From assembly GCA_963843465.1 (NCBI GenBank), contig CAWJKP010000003.1:372001-436000 (forward strand): 64,000 nt of DNA. The letters are read 5' to 3'. A program made the position numbers and the translations under genes. This document shows, one piece after another, positions 51,716 through 60,241 of this stretch (position 1 is the first letter of the stretch; the number at the start of each line of letters is the position of its first letter). The DNA is from CAWJKP01 sp963843465. Lineage in GTDB: Bacteria; Planctomycetota; Planctomycetia; Pirellulales; Thermoguttaceae. Under the pieces are notes generated by a model, which saw only the letters and a list, made by a program, of their open reading frames with translations, was not told the origin of the DNA and did no database searches.

Positions 51716-53953
51716 TCAGATCTCGTCGGCCGGGCGGACGATCACACGGTAGCCCTCGACTTCCACCACCACCACCGGCTGGCCCCGTTCGATGAACTGC
51801 CCGTCGGCCATGACGTCCACCAGGCGGTCGCCGAAGAGGGCCTTGCCGCCGGGAACCAACTGGGTGGTCGCCGTTCCGCGGGCGCCTAGCAGAGCGTCGA
51901 AGTGGGCCAGCGACTCGTTATGGCTGACGCGGGCAAGCTCCTCTTCCGTGAAGGGCTGGTGGACGATCCGGCCCAGCACCGGCGTCTTGGGAAGCCAGCG
52001 GTTGAGGATTATCGCCAAGCAGATCGTGCCGCCGATGGCCCCCGCCAGGATCAAAAGCGACTGCTGAAACTGCGCGAACTGGTAATCGTTGCGCGGCAAG
52101 GCGAAGGTCTGACTCGCCAGCACCAGGGAGGCGATGATCAGCAGGCCGCCGCCGAGGCCGAAAATGGCGAATCCCGGCAGGACGAAGATTTCCAGCAGCA
52201 GGCAGGCGACGCCGGCGGCAAAGAGGGTCACTTCCAGCCAGCCGGCCGTGCCGCCGAGGAACCGGCTCCAGAAGAAAAGTGCAAAGCAGACCGCCGCGAT
52301 GAAGCCGCCGACCCCCATACCCGGGGAATGCAGCTCCGCGTAAGTCGCGGCGAAGGCGATCATCAACAAGATCACGGAGAGCCAGGGCGAGGCCAGGGCT
52401 TGCACCAGCTCGTCGGCCCAGCCGGGCTCCAGCAGGGTGGGGTCCTTTTCCAGGTTGTAGCGTTGCTTCAACTCGTCGAAGTTCTTCAGCACGGCGTCGG
52501 CCAGCAGAAAGTCCTTGACCTGCGGTCCGATGGCCTCGAAGACTTTGCCCGGCTGGGTCACCCGATCTTCCTTCTGCCACTTGGCCTGGTCCGGCTGGCT
52601 GGCAAGCTCTTCGTCGCAGTAGAACCGCACCTCGCCCGGTCTGGTGCAGCGATAAACGGTCACGTTGCGGTCGAGGATCGCCGCGGGCAGCGACCAGGAA
52701 CGGTTCTTCTGCACGCAGATCCGCTCCTCGGCCACCCGGCGGCCGGCGGCAACCTCGCGATCGGTGAAGACGTGAGCCCCGTCGCCGCCAAAGATCGCGT
52801 GCGGCCCGACGATCACCTCGTCGCAGGCCAGGGCCACCAGGGCCGCGTCCGCCCGGGCTTGCGCGGGCACATACGCCACCGTGCGGATCCGGCTGGGGTC
52901 GATCAGGCTGGAGTTCACGAGGAAACTGGCCAGGCTCGCCGAATCGTCCATCGACCCGCCCGGACTATCGATCCAAAGGCAGACGAAGTTCACGTTGCGA
53001 CGCTGGATCGCGTCCTTGATCAGCGTCTTGGCGCGGTCGATCATGCCGTCGCTGATCGGGCCCAGCAGGTCTACGCGGACCGCGCGAAAGTCCTGCACCA
53101 GGGCTGTCTTCACCGATTCCGGCGCCAGGTCCAGTTGCCGGGCCAGCTCGCGGATGTTCTGGGCCTTGAAATCGATGAAACCGTACTTGCGGGCAACGTC
53201 GGTCGTGAGGCGCGCGGGCTGGACGCCGTCGAACAACACCTCCTGGGACTGAATGGTCCGCGTCTTCTTCAGCTCGTCGAGCTCGTCGGGGGTCTTGAAC
53301 TCCGTGCCCGCGTCGGTCTCGACCGCCAGCACTCGCTGCCGGGAATCCAGCAACCCCAGGGCCACCTCGGCGGGGATCTTCTTGTTGCGATCGGCCTTCT
53401 CCCGGTATTCACCCCGCATCCCGTTGGTGATCCGCTCGGGATTGCCGACCGGCCCGAGCTCGGCGTCGGGCCCCATCACAATTTGCTGACAGGCCAGAAC
53501 CACCAGGTCGGCGTGGCCTTCGATCGGCTGGGGGACATAAGCGACGGTGACCGCCCCGTTGAGGGCCTCGCTGGAAAGGGCCCCGGCGAGATCCACCGCG
53601 GGGCCGTACTCGCTGGTCTTGGCCAAATTCTCGTGGTTAGGCCGCACGCGGAAATCGAAGATCAGCACCGGCCGCTGCCCGGCGCCGCTCAGATCGCGGA
53701 GCGTGGCGTCGACGGTCTGCTTGACGGTCTTGGCGACGTCGTTGGTGATCGGCAGGTCGACCGAGATCACCCGGCCGATCCGCTTGAGGCGAGGCGGCTT
53801 AGCCCGCTCGGCTTTCGCCGCGCCCTGCGCCGGACGCCGTTGGACATCGTCGGCTAAAGCGCCACCGTCGAGCAGGGCCACCGCCAGGAGTCCGCTCCAG
53901 AGCAGCCCCGCCGGAAGCTCGCCCGAGACGAGTCGGCGAAAAAATGAGCCCAT
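51716..53953 (-). CDS. NfeD family ClpP-like membrane protein
   Basis: 745 residues. A signal peptide (about 1-35) is followed by two ClpP/SppA-fold domains: RPVLIFDFRVRPNHENLAK with VTVAYVPQPIEGHADLVVLA, and NFVCLWIDSPGGSMDDSASL with AYVPAQARADAALVALACDE. Where SppA-like proteases carry the nucleophile Ser after VP-A, both domains have other residues (EGHAD, ARADA), so activity is doubtful. Four or five membrane segments and an OB-fold NfeD tail (LGARGTATTQLVPGGKALFG) complete it. A signal-peptide start at ATG 53953 is chosen. Family members are implicated in membrane protein quality control. Confidence 0.8.
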   Translation of the reverse strand: MGSFFRRLVSGELPAGLLWSGLLAVALLDGGALADDVQRRPAQGAAKAERAKPPRLKRIGRVISVDLPITNDVAKTVKQTVDATLRDLSGAGQRPVLIFDFRVRPNHENLAKTSEYGPAVDLAGALSSEALNGAVTVAYVPQPIEGHADLVVLACQQIVMGPDAELGPVGNPERITNGMRGEYREKADRNKKIPAEVALGLLDSRQRVLAVETDAGTEFKTPDELDELKKTRTIQSQEVLFDGVQPARLTTDVARKYGFIDFKAQNIRELARQLDLAPESVKTALVQDFRAVRVDLLGPISDGMIDRAKTLIKDAIQRRNVNFVCLWIDSPGGSMDDSASLASFLVNSSLIDPSRIRTVAYVPAQARADAALVALACDEVIVGPHAIFGGDGAHVFTDREVAAGRRVAEERICVQKNRSWSLPAAILDRNVTVYRCTRPGEVRFYCDEELASQPDQAKWQKEDRVTQPGKVFEAIGPQVKDFLLADAVLKNFDELKQRYNLEKDPTLLEPGWADELVQALASPWLSVILLMIAFAATYAELHSPGMGVGGFIAAVCFALFFWSRFLGGTAGWLEVTLFAAGVACLLLEIFVLPGFAIFGLGGGLLIIASLVLASQTFALPRNDYQFAQFQQSLLILAGAIGGTICLAIILNRWLPKTPVLGRIVHQPFTEEELARVSHNESLAHFDALLGARGTATTQLVPGGKALFGDRLVDVMADGQFIERGQPVVVVEVEGYRVIVRPADEI

Positions 53954-54046
53954 CACGGTGATCCATGACCGCTGGAAGAAACTCGGCCCCTTCCCGTATC
54001 GCACAATTATAGCGGATCGGGCCAGCGCTGGTGGATCAGATGGGGT

Positions 54047-54103
54047 AACCCGAAGCGTAAGCGAGGGGGGCTAAGGGACTTCCCCTCGCTTACGCTTCGG
54101 GTT
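54047..54103. repeat. Planctomycete RSVSEG-type hairpin, family B
   Basis: The arms AACCCGAAGCGTAAGCGAGG and CCTCGCTTACGCTTCGGGTT pair perfectly around an about 17-base loop. A family C half copy (GAATGCCACAGAGGGCGTTC) follows at 54146. From 54208 to 54255 there are heptamer-type repeats of CCTAAGACCCAAGT. Confidence 0.88.
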
Positions 54104-54262
54104 TCGATTGCGCCTCTGCGCCCTTTGCATCGCGCAATACCCAGCGGAATGCCACAGAGGGCGTTCCCTACAGGGGTGGAGAGTGTTTTCGTTCCTGTTG
54201 CATCAGGACCCAAGTCCTAAGACCCAAATCCTAAGACCTAAGACCCAAGTCCTAAGGGGCAC

Positions 54263-55431
54263 CTAGCGTCGCCCGGCTTGGTTGGGGCGGGCGGCCTGCG
54301 CGGCGGCAGCGGCGGCTTCGCGATCGAGCTCCTTGGTCCAGCCGCGGGGAATCTCCGGCTTGAACGGGTCAGGAGGGTCAGGCTGCAGTATCCACAGCCC
54401 TGGTATTCTCCGCCGAGGGTCGATCGCATTGATCTTCGGCGGATCGAAAGCAAAGACCGTCCAGATGTTAGGATTGGGCGAGTAGAGCCGGATGGCGATC
54501 GGCTCCAGGTGCGGAACCTTGAGAATCATCTCGGCGGCCGAGAAGTTCTGGGCATCCTCACGGAACCGCGGCCGGGCCACCAGCCAAACCTGCTGACCAC
54601 CCTGGCCTGCCGGTGGAGGGACGACCTTGAGGAAGTAGCGTTGCTTGAGCTTGTTGGCTTCGGCGCCGAAGAGGAAGGGCAAGGGGCCGTTGGTGATCTC
54701 TTTGCCGTGCAACTCCGGCGGCAGAGGATACTCGACGACCTTCTGATTGACGAAATCGTAGCGGAAAATCGACCGCCCGTCGCAGACCCATTTCTCGGCC
54801 GTCGCCGGCTGCGTGGGGGAGGAAGCGTGGACCACGAACAACCCCTTATCCGGCGCGGAATACTTTAACTCGCCCTTCAAGACGGTCACCGGCTTGTCGC
54901 CGTTGCTGGAGCCTTGATTGCCGCCGTTATTCCATACCCGATTGTAAAACAGCCGCGTGAAGCCGCACTCGAACGACTTGATCCGCTCGCCGCGTTTCTC
55001 CCAGGCATCAAGCAGCCGATCCAGATCGTCTTGTTCCTCTTTGGTGAGCTCGAATCCCGGGGGCACCGGCGGCGGACCGGGTTGGGGATTTGGTCCGTTC
55101 GGGGGCCCTAGCCGTTCCAGCCGCGGATCGGGCGGCGGGCCATAACCGCCCGGCCCACGGCTGCCCGGCTGGGGCTGGTCGTACTGTTCAGCGCCGGCGG
55201 GCCATTGAGTTGATTGCTCGATGGCCCATTATTGGGGGGTTGCGGCTGGTTGTACAGCGGCGGCGAGCTGTTTTGACCTTGTTGGGAGCTGTCATAGACC
55301 GACCGCTGCTGGTCGGGCGGCATCCGTTCGTCGCGAAGTGGACCGTAGTTCTGCCCATACAACGATAGAGGGGTGGCCAGTGCCAGTAGTTCAAGCCCCA
55401 GGAGAGTCAGCCCGCCGCGTCCTTGCCGCAT
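54263..55431 (-). CDS. TIGR03009-type secreted planctomycete protein (frameshifted)
   Basis: About 388 residues. The N-terminus is a signal peptide (LTLLGLELLALATPLSLYGQ). It is followed by a Pro/Gln/Asn-rich linker which, after a shift near 55195, continues AEQYDQPQPGSRGPGGYGPP. The folded domain starts at PPGFELTKEEQDDLDRLLDA and has ERIKSFECGFTRLFYN, KWVCDGRSIFRYDFVNQKVV and KVPHLEPIAIRLYSPN. The family is planctomycete-specific and resembles outer-membrane lipoprotein-sorting (LolA-like) folds. It is thought to act in the periplasm; the role is unproven. Confidence 0.75.
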
Positions 55432-55560
55432 GGAACACCTCCGTCGGATCCGTCCTTACGTTGGCCGGGGATTCTAGCAGTCCCTCACCGAACTCCCTAG
55501 AGCGATTCGCCGCAGATTCGTCTTGACGCTGCCGTAGCCTCTGTGCAACGATTCCCGTGG

Positions 55561-55781
55561 GGTGGGCTTTAGCCCGCCTGCCGTCCTGGTAGACCTCAGG
55601 CCGCACGGTGGGACAAGGCTGCGTGAGCGGCCGCCGGCCCACCGGGCACGAGGGGCAGCAACGGTGGGCCCGCGCTCGCTTAGGGCCCATATTTGCCCAA
55701 CTTATTGTTTTACAGGCCTTTACGCGAGCTGGTCCCGCCCTACTCTGCTCTCTTTCGGAGGCGGGCTAAAGCCCGCCGTAC
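55561..55781. repeat. Composite of inverted repeats, families D and E
   Basis: The outer arms are GGTGGGCTTTAGCCCGCC and GGCGGGCTAAAGCCCGCC. Inside lies GGTGGGACAAGG, GGCCGCCGGCCCACCGGGC and GGTGGGCCCGCGCTCGCTTA, a family also present at 63752-63851. It fills the whole region before the GT1 gene, ending one base before its ATG. Confidence 0.75.
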
Positions 55782-55782
55782 G

Positions 55783-56919
55783 ATGAAAATCGCCCTGGTC
55801 CACGACTGGCTGACCGGAATGCGGGGCGGCGAGAAGTGCCTGGAGGTCTTCTGTCGCCGTTTCCCCGACGCCCAACTCTTCACCCTGCTGCACGCGCCCG
55901 GCTCGACCTTCCCGGTCATCGAGCGGATGCAGATCACCACCAGTTTCCTTCAGCGTCTGCCGGCCGCGACGCGACACTATCGTTACCTGTTGCCGTTCAT
56001 GCCGGCGGCGGTTGAGCACCTGGCCATCCCCGAAGACGTCGACCTGGTGCTCAGCTTCAGTCACGCCGTGGCCAAGAGCATCAAACCTCCGCCGGGCGTG
56101 CCTCACGTCTGTTACTGCTTTACGCCGATGCGCTACGCCTGGCAGCGCCGGGCCGATTACTTCGTGGGCCAGGAGCGGTTCCGGCAAACGACGCTGGGCG
56201 TGGTCCGCAACCTGCTGTTGGACCGGCTGCGGCAATGGGACCAGCAGACCAGCGGCCGGGTCACCCATTTCATCGCCGTCAGCCAGACCGTGGCCCGGCG
56301 GATCGCCGAGAGCTACGGCCGGCCCAGCCGCGTGATCTATCCTCCGGTGGATACGCAGTTCTATACGCCGGAAGACGTTGCCCGGGAAGACTATTATGTC
56401 TGTCTCTCGGCCTTGGTGCCTTACAAGCGGATCGACGTGGCGATCGAGGCCTGCAACCGGCTGCGGCGGCGGCTGATCGTGATCGGCGAGGGACCCCAGC
56501 GGCGGCGGCTGGCGGACCTGGCCGGCCCGACGGTCACGCTGGCCGGCTGGCAGAGCGGCGAAGAGATCCGCCAGCACTTGCGCCGCGCCCGGGCGATGCT
56601 CTTTCCGGCCCACGAGGATTTCGGCATTGCGCCGCTGGAGGCCCATGCCTGTGGAATGCCGGTCATCGCCTTCGGCCAAGGCGGGGCGACGGAGACTATC
56701 CTGCCCGCCGGCCCGGGGCAAGCGGGAACGGGCGTCTTCTTCGACCATCAGACGCCTTCGTCGCTGGCCGAATCGATCTTGCGGCTCGAGTCTCATCCGG
56801 ACTGGTTCTCGGCGTCGCTGGCCCGGCAGCAAGCCGAGCGGTTCGCCGTCGAGCATTTCGAGCGGGAGATGATTGCTTACCTGGAGGAGGTCCGCTCGAC
56901 GTGGTGCGCTGTGGGGTGA
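55783..56919 (+). CDS. Family 1 glycosyltransferase (WbaZ-like)
   Basis: 378 residues. MKIALVHDWLTGMRGGEKCL starts the GT-B N-domain, and VCYCFTPMRYAWQRRADYFV is typical of WbaZ-like mannosyltransferases. The C-domain has PVDTQFYTPEDVAREDYYVC, SALVPYKRIDVAIEACNRLR and the donor-binding EDFGIAPLEAHACGMPVIAF (E-x7-E). It uses an NDP-sugar in the cytoplasm to extend an O-antigen-like chain. It is not adjacent to the main block, so it may serve a separate glycan. The ATG at 55783 is preferred; 30 upstream codons lie in repeat DNA. Confidence 0.88.
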   Translation: MKIALVHDWLTGMRGGEKCLEVFCRRFPDAQLFTLLHAPGSTFPVIERMQITTSFLQRLPAATRHYRYLLPFMPAAVEHLAIPEDVDLVLSFSHAVAKSIKPPPGVPHVCYCFTPMRYAWQRRADYFVGQERFRQTTLGVVRNLLLDRLRQWDQQTSGRVTHFIAVSQTVARRIAESYGRPSRVIYPPVDTQFYTPEDVAREDYYVCLSALVPYKRIDVAIEACNRLRRRLIVIGEGPQRRRLADLAGPTVTLAGWQSGEEIRQHLRRARAMLFPAHEDFGIAPLEAHACGMPVIAFGQGGATETILPAGPGQAGTGVFFDHQTPSSLAESILRLESHPDWFSASLARQQAERFAVEHFEREMIAYLEEVRSTWCAVG

Positions 56920-57004
56920 CGCACGACGGCGGTCAGCTTTCAGCGGTCAGCGGCCAGGGACCTGAGTCCCATACGTCTCCTTGCTTGAACGACATCGACC
57001 TCGA

Positions 57005-57034
57005 TTGACTCCCCTGCACTTTTGGGGATAGAAT
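57005..57034 (+). promoter_or_regulatory. Sigma70-type promoter of the small CPxC lipoprotein gene
   Basis: TTGACT and TAGAAT are separated by 18 bases, 61 bases before the ATG at 57095. Located by consensus match. Confidence 0.45.
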
Positions 57035-57094
57035 CCCGTTAGGATAGCGCGAACCGTCTTGCCCAACTCGCGCACTCGGAAATGGAAAATAGCC

Positions 57095-57673
57095 ATGAAG
57101 AGTGTTCCCATTTGCGTCCTTCTCTTCACCATTGCGGCCGCGGCCTGCGCAGAGCCTCCAAGCTGTCCGGTCTGTGGGGGAGCCGTCGTTGCTGTTGAGC
57201 GGGTGAAAGACGACGTTTCCAAACCGAGCCGAAACCTTGATGTTTGGAACCGAAGCTCTTGCGGGAACCTATTGTTTGGCCCTGGGTCAATGATATGCCC
57301 TCACGATTGGTATGCGTATTCCGCACTCTCGAAGAAGTGGGAATTATCGCTGGAAGACCCCGAGGGATTTGCACTAAAGTTGGATGGACGGATTCAGTCG
57401 GTTCCGCTTCCTGAGAAAGGCAAGATTCGTTCCCGAGTCGTCTACTCGCAGAGTATTGATGGAGAAGGTGTCGTCCACTCCGTACTGTTCTGGTGTGATA
57501 CTGACCAAAGCTACCTGGAACGCCTGAGAGAGTACGCGAAGCGGGCAGGGGTGAATGTCAAGATCGAGCGCGAAAAACTTCCTGGGCAGACGTATGCCAG
57601 AGCCGAAGTGGAAACGAAAAGGAAGCATGGCGATACGCATAATGTACTTGAGGGATCATCCGCTGACCGCTGA
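57095..57673 (+). CDS. Secreted or lipoprotein of unknown function with a CPVC motif
   Basis: 192 residues. A signal peptide MKSVPICVLLFTIAAAACAE contains a possible lipobox (AAAC). CPVCGGAVVAVE and a later CGNLLFGPGSMICPHD form a likely zinc ribbon. Base composition is less GC-rich than both neighbours. The gene is bracketed by inverted copies of a CAGCTTTCAGCGGTCAGCGG element (56935-56953 and 57660-57685), and its last residues (SSADR) are encoded in one of them. This layout hints at horizontal or cassette origin. No family was recognised. Confidence 0.6.
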   Translation: MKSVPICVLLFTIAAAACAEPPSCPVCGGAVVAVERVKDDVSKPSRNLDVWNRSSCGNLLFGPGSMICPHDWYAYSALSKKWELSLEDPEGFALKLDGRIQSVPLPEKGKIRSRVVYSQSIDGEGVVHSVLFWCDTDQSYLERLREYAKRAGVNVKIEREKLPGQTYARAEVETKRKHGDTHNVLEGSSADR

Positions 57674-57716
57674 CTGCTGAAAGCTATACAATGGGGGACA
57701 GAGCCACGAGAACCCC

Positions 57717-59123
57717 ATGTCTTCCGGCCGCCCGAAAATCGCGTTCGACGCGGGAACCCTCACGCTGGAGGGAATCTCGCGAGAAGACCTGATGCGGGTC
57801 TTCGGGCCGATCCCTTGGGTCTGGGACCCGCGGGCGGGCGTCTGGCGATGCGATGCGCTGCACTACGCGCGGGTGGCGGAGTCGGCCCGGCAGGCTGGAC
57901 TGGCGGTGGAGGACGAGGTGCCCAATTGGCAGGCCGTCGCTTGGGGACAAGTTCGCATCCACGCCTTGCGACCCGAGCAACAAAAGGCTTTGGCGGCTTG
58001 GCGGCTGGCCCGGCGAGGCCTGATCGTGATGCCGACGGGCACGGGCAAGACGGAGGTGGCCCTGACGGCAATGGCCGAGGTGTCGCTGTCCACGCTGGTG
58101 GTCGCTCCCGTGCGGGACCTGATGTACCAATGGCACCGGCGGATCCTGGCCAGCCTGGGATACGACGCGGGAATCATCGGCGACAACCTGTTCCGCGTGC
58201 GGCCGGTCTCGGTGACCACCTACGACAGCGCCTGCATCCACATGGAACGGCTGGGCAACCAGTTCGGCCTGATCGTTTTCGACGAGTGTCATCATCTGCC
58301 GGGCGAGGTCCGCCGCGACGCCGCGCGGATGTCGGCGGCTCCCATGCGGCTGGGCCTGACCGCGACCCTCGAGCGGTCCGACGGCCGCCACGTGGACCTC
58401 GGCGAGCTGATCGGGCCGGTGGTCTATGAAATGCCGCTGGCCGAAGCCCGGGGGCAGACGCTGGCCGATTACGACGTGGTGCGGATTCCCGTCCACCTTT
58501 CGCCGGAAGAGCGGGTCCGTTACGACGAGCTATCGCGGATTGTCCGCAGCTACCTGATCCAACGGCGGAAAGACAATCCGTCCTACGGCTGGCAAGACCT
58601 TTGCTCGGAGACCGGCAAGACGCCCGAGGCCCGCCAGGCGATCCGGGCCTATTATGCCAAGAAGTCGATCGAGGACCGGGCGGAAGAAAAGGTCCGCGTG
58701 CTGGAAGACCTCTTTCGGCTGCACACGGGCCAGGCTTGCCTGGTCTTCGCCGGCTCCAACGCCATGGCGCGGGATGTCTCGCGGCGGTTCCTGATCCCCT
58801 GCCTGTTGAACCACTGCGGCAAGAAGGAGCGGCTGGACGTGCTCCAAGGGCTGGCCGACGGCACCTACCCGGCCCTGGTCGCCAACCAGGTGCTGGACGA
58901 AGGGGTCGATCTGCCCGAGGTCAAGGTGGCGGTGGTGATCGGCGGCACGGCTTCCAGCCGCCAGGCGAAGCAGCGGCTGGGCCGGGTCCTGCGCAAGCGG
59001 GGCGGCGCCCGGGCCGTACTCTACGAGATTGTCTGCGCCGACACCAACGAAGAGAAGCGGTCCCGCCTCCGCCGCGGCAGCGACGCCTACCACGTCACCC
59101 GCCGCGGCAAGCGAAGGAGTTAG
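57717..59123 (+). CDS. DEAD/DEAH-box superfamily 2 helicase (XPB/Rad25-like)
   Basis: 468 residues. Motif I is GLIVMPTGTGKTEVALTAMA (about 100-119), motif II LIVFDECHHLPGEVRRD, motif III LGLTATLERSDGR, and motif VI QAKQRLGRVLRKRGGAR. An N-terminal region (MSSGRPKIAFDAGTLTLEGI) and the HALRPEQQKALAAW stretch match the bacterial XPB/ERCC3 group. It should unwind duplex DNA with ATP, probably in repair. A BAX1-type nuclease partner is not adjacent. The start ATG 57717 follows the repeat element. Confidence 0.88.
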   Translation: MSSGRPKIAFDAGTLTLEGISREDLMRVFGPIPWVWDPRAGVWRCDALHYARVAESARQAGLAVEDEVPNWQAVAWGQVRIHALRPEQQKALAAWRLARRGLIVMPTGTGKTEVALTAMAEVSLSTLVVAPVRDLMYQWHRRILASLGYDAGIIGDNLFRVRPVSVTTYDSACIHMERLGNQFGLIVFDECHHLPGEVRRDAARMSAAPMRLGLTATLERSDGRHVDLGELIGPVVYEMPLAEARGQTLADYDVVRIPVHLSPEERVRYDELSRIVRSYLIQRRKDNPSYGWQDLCSETGKTPEARQAIRAYYAKKSIEDRAEEKVRVLEDLFRLHTGQACLVFAGSNAMARDVSRRFLIPCLLNHCGKKERLDVLQGLADGTYPALVANQVLDEGVDLPEVKVAVVIGGTASSRQAKQRLGRVLRKRGGARAVLYEIVCADTNEEKRSRLRRGSDAYHVTRRGKRRS

Positions 59124-59203
59124 AAGCTAGGAGAATCGCCGCTCCGGGGTCAGCCATGAATCCCATTGTAAGGAATCGCGTCAGAATAAATCGACGAATT
59201 TCT

Positions 59204-59297
59204 CCCTAGGGAGCGCCTTCCGTAGCGTTCCGCGGCGAGGGGCGGAATACGGTCTTCCTCGGCTCCCGGAACGCCACGCAGCGCGGTCTCTACAGGG
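59204..59297. repeat. Inverted repeat, family C (diverged copy)
   Basis: CCTAGGGAGCGCCTTCCGTA and GGAACGCCACGCAGCGCGGT are the decayed arms of the GGGAACGCC element seen at 37053. Between 59318 and 59360 lie CTAACTCCTAACTTC-type short repeats. It sits between convergent genes. Confidence 0.65.
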
Positions 59298-59361
59298 GGA
59301 AGTTCTTCCTCGGCCAGTCCTAACTTCCAGCTCCTAACTCCTAACTTCTAACTCCTGCCTT

Positions 59362-60078
59362 CTACCGGCTGGCCGCCTCGACGATCAGGTCGGCGACCGT
59401 GGCCGGGCCGAGATGGTCGACGCAGAGCACCAGGTCGTAAAACCGTGGATCGGTGAGATCGTGGTGGAAGAACTTCTCCACGAACTCTTCCCGCCCGTGA
59501 TCGACCTCGTCGAGGAAGTGCCGCGCCTTGGCCTCGTCGTAGTTCAGTCGTTGGACGATCCGCGCCACGCGGTACTTCATCGAAGCGATGATCCGCACCG
59601 CCAGTCCACGGTCGCGGGGCAAGAGGAACTGCGCCCCGCGTCCGACCAGGACCACGTTGCCGCGTCGGGCCGCCGCACGGAGCACGCGGCCGAGGTGGGC
59701 CATGTACTTGACGTGGGGGACAATCTTCGGGTCGAGGAAGGGCCCTACCAGGTCGAAGGCCCAGCTCGGATCCGTCTCGTCGACCAACTCCAGCATCGGC
59801 TTGGAAAGCTGGAAGCGATCGGCGACCTGATCCAGCAGGTTCTTGTCCAGCACTTCCCAGCCCAGCTTCCGTCCGACCATGGCGGCGATCGCGCTGCCGT
59901 TGGCCCCGGCTTCCCGGGAAACGGTGATGTACCTTACTCTCTGCGAGGTTGACAACGGCGGCCGCTCGCCGGGCGCCGCGCTGCCGGCAGTCTCGTGCTC
60001 GTGACTCCAGGCCCAAGTGCGCATCTGCCGCTCGGCGGCGGCGAGGATCTTGGGCTCCTCCCGGGTCTGCTCTTTCAT
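59362..60078 (-). CDS. Cytidylate kinase-like family protein
   Basis: 238 residues. YITVSREAGANGSAIAAMVG (about 50-69) is the P-loop-like start in which GANGSAIA replaces GPSGSGKS. GWEVLDKNLLDQVADRF, GNVVLVGRGAQFLLPRDRGL and VDHGREEFVEKFFHHDLTDP follow the AAA17/cytidylate kinase-like family. The canonical Lys of Walker A is not obvious, so ATP use is uncertain. ATG 60078 is chosen because a GGGGGTGG lies directly upstream; the frame is open 59 codons further. Confidence 0.8.
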   Translation of the reverse strand: MKEQTREEPKILAAAERQMRTWAWSHEHETAGSAAPGERPPLSTSQRVRYITVSREAGANGSAIAAMVGRKLGWEVLDKNLLDQVADRFQLSKPMLELVDETDPSWAFDLVGPFLDPKIVPHVKYMAHLGRVLRAAARRGNVVLVGRGAQFLLPRDRGLAVRIIASMKYRVARIVQRLNYDEAKARHFLDEVDHGREEFVEKFFHHDLTDPRFYDLVLCVDHLGPATVADLIVEAASR

Positions 60079-60192
60079 GGTCCACCCCCTGCAGAAAAAT
60101 CGACAAGAGTAACGCTCGATAAGGTCTCGCAACTCCGATGAGGCACCGTGGACCAATCCCTTCGTATTATGGGGACTAGTCCACCTGACCTT

Positions 60193-60221
60193 AGTATAGC
60201 AAAGGGTGCGAGGATCGGGAA
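60193..60221 (-). promoter_or_regulatory. Possible sigma70-type promoter
   Basis: On the minus strand TTCCCG and TATACT are 17 bases apart, about 115 bases before the kinase-like ATG. The -35 match is weak. Confidence 0.3.
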
Positions 60222-60241
60222 GCGTTCTCTTGGGGGAGGAC

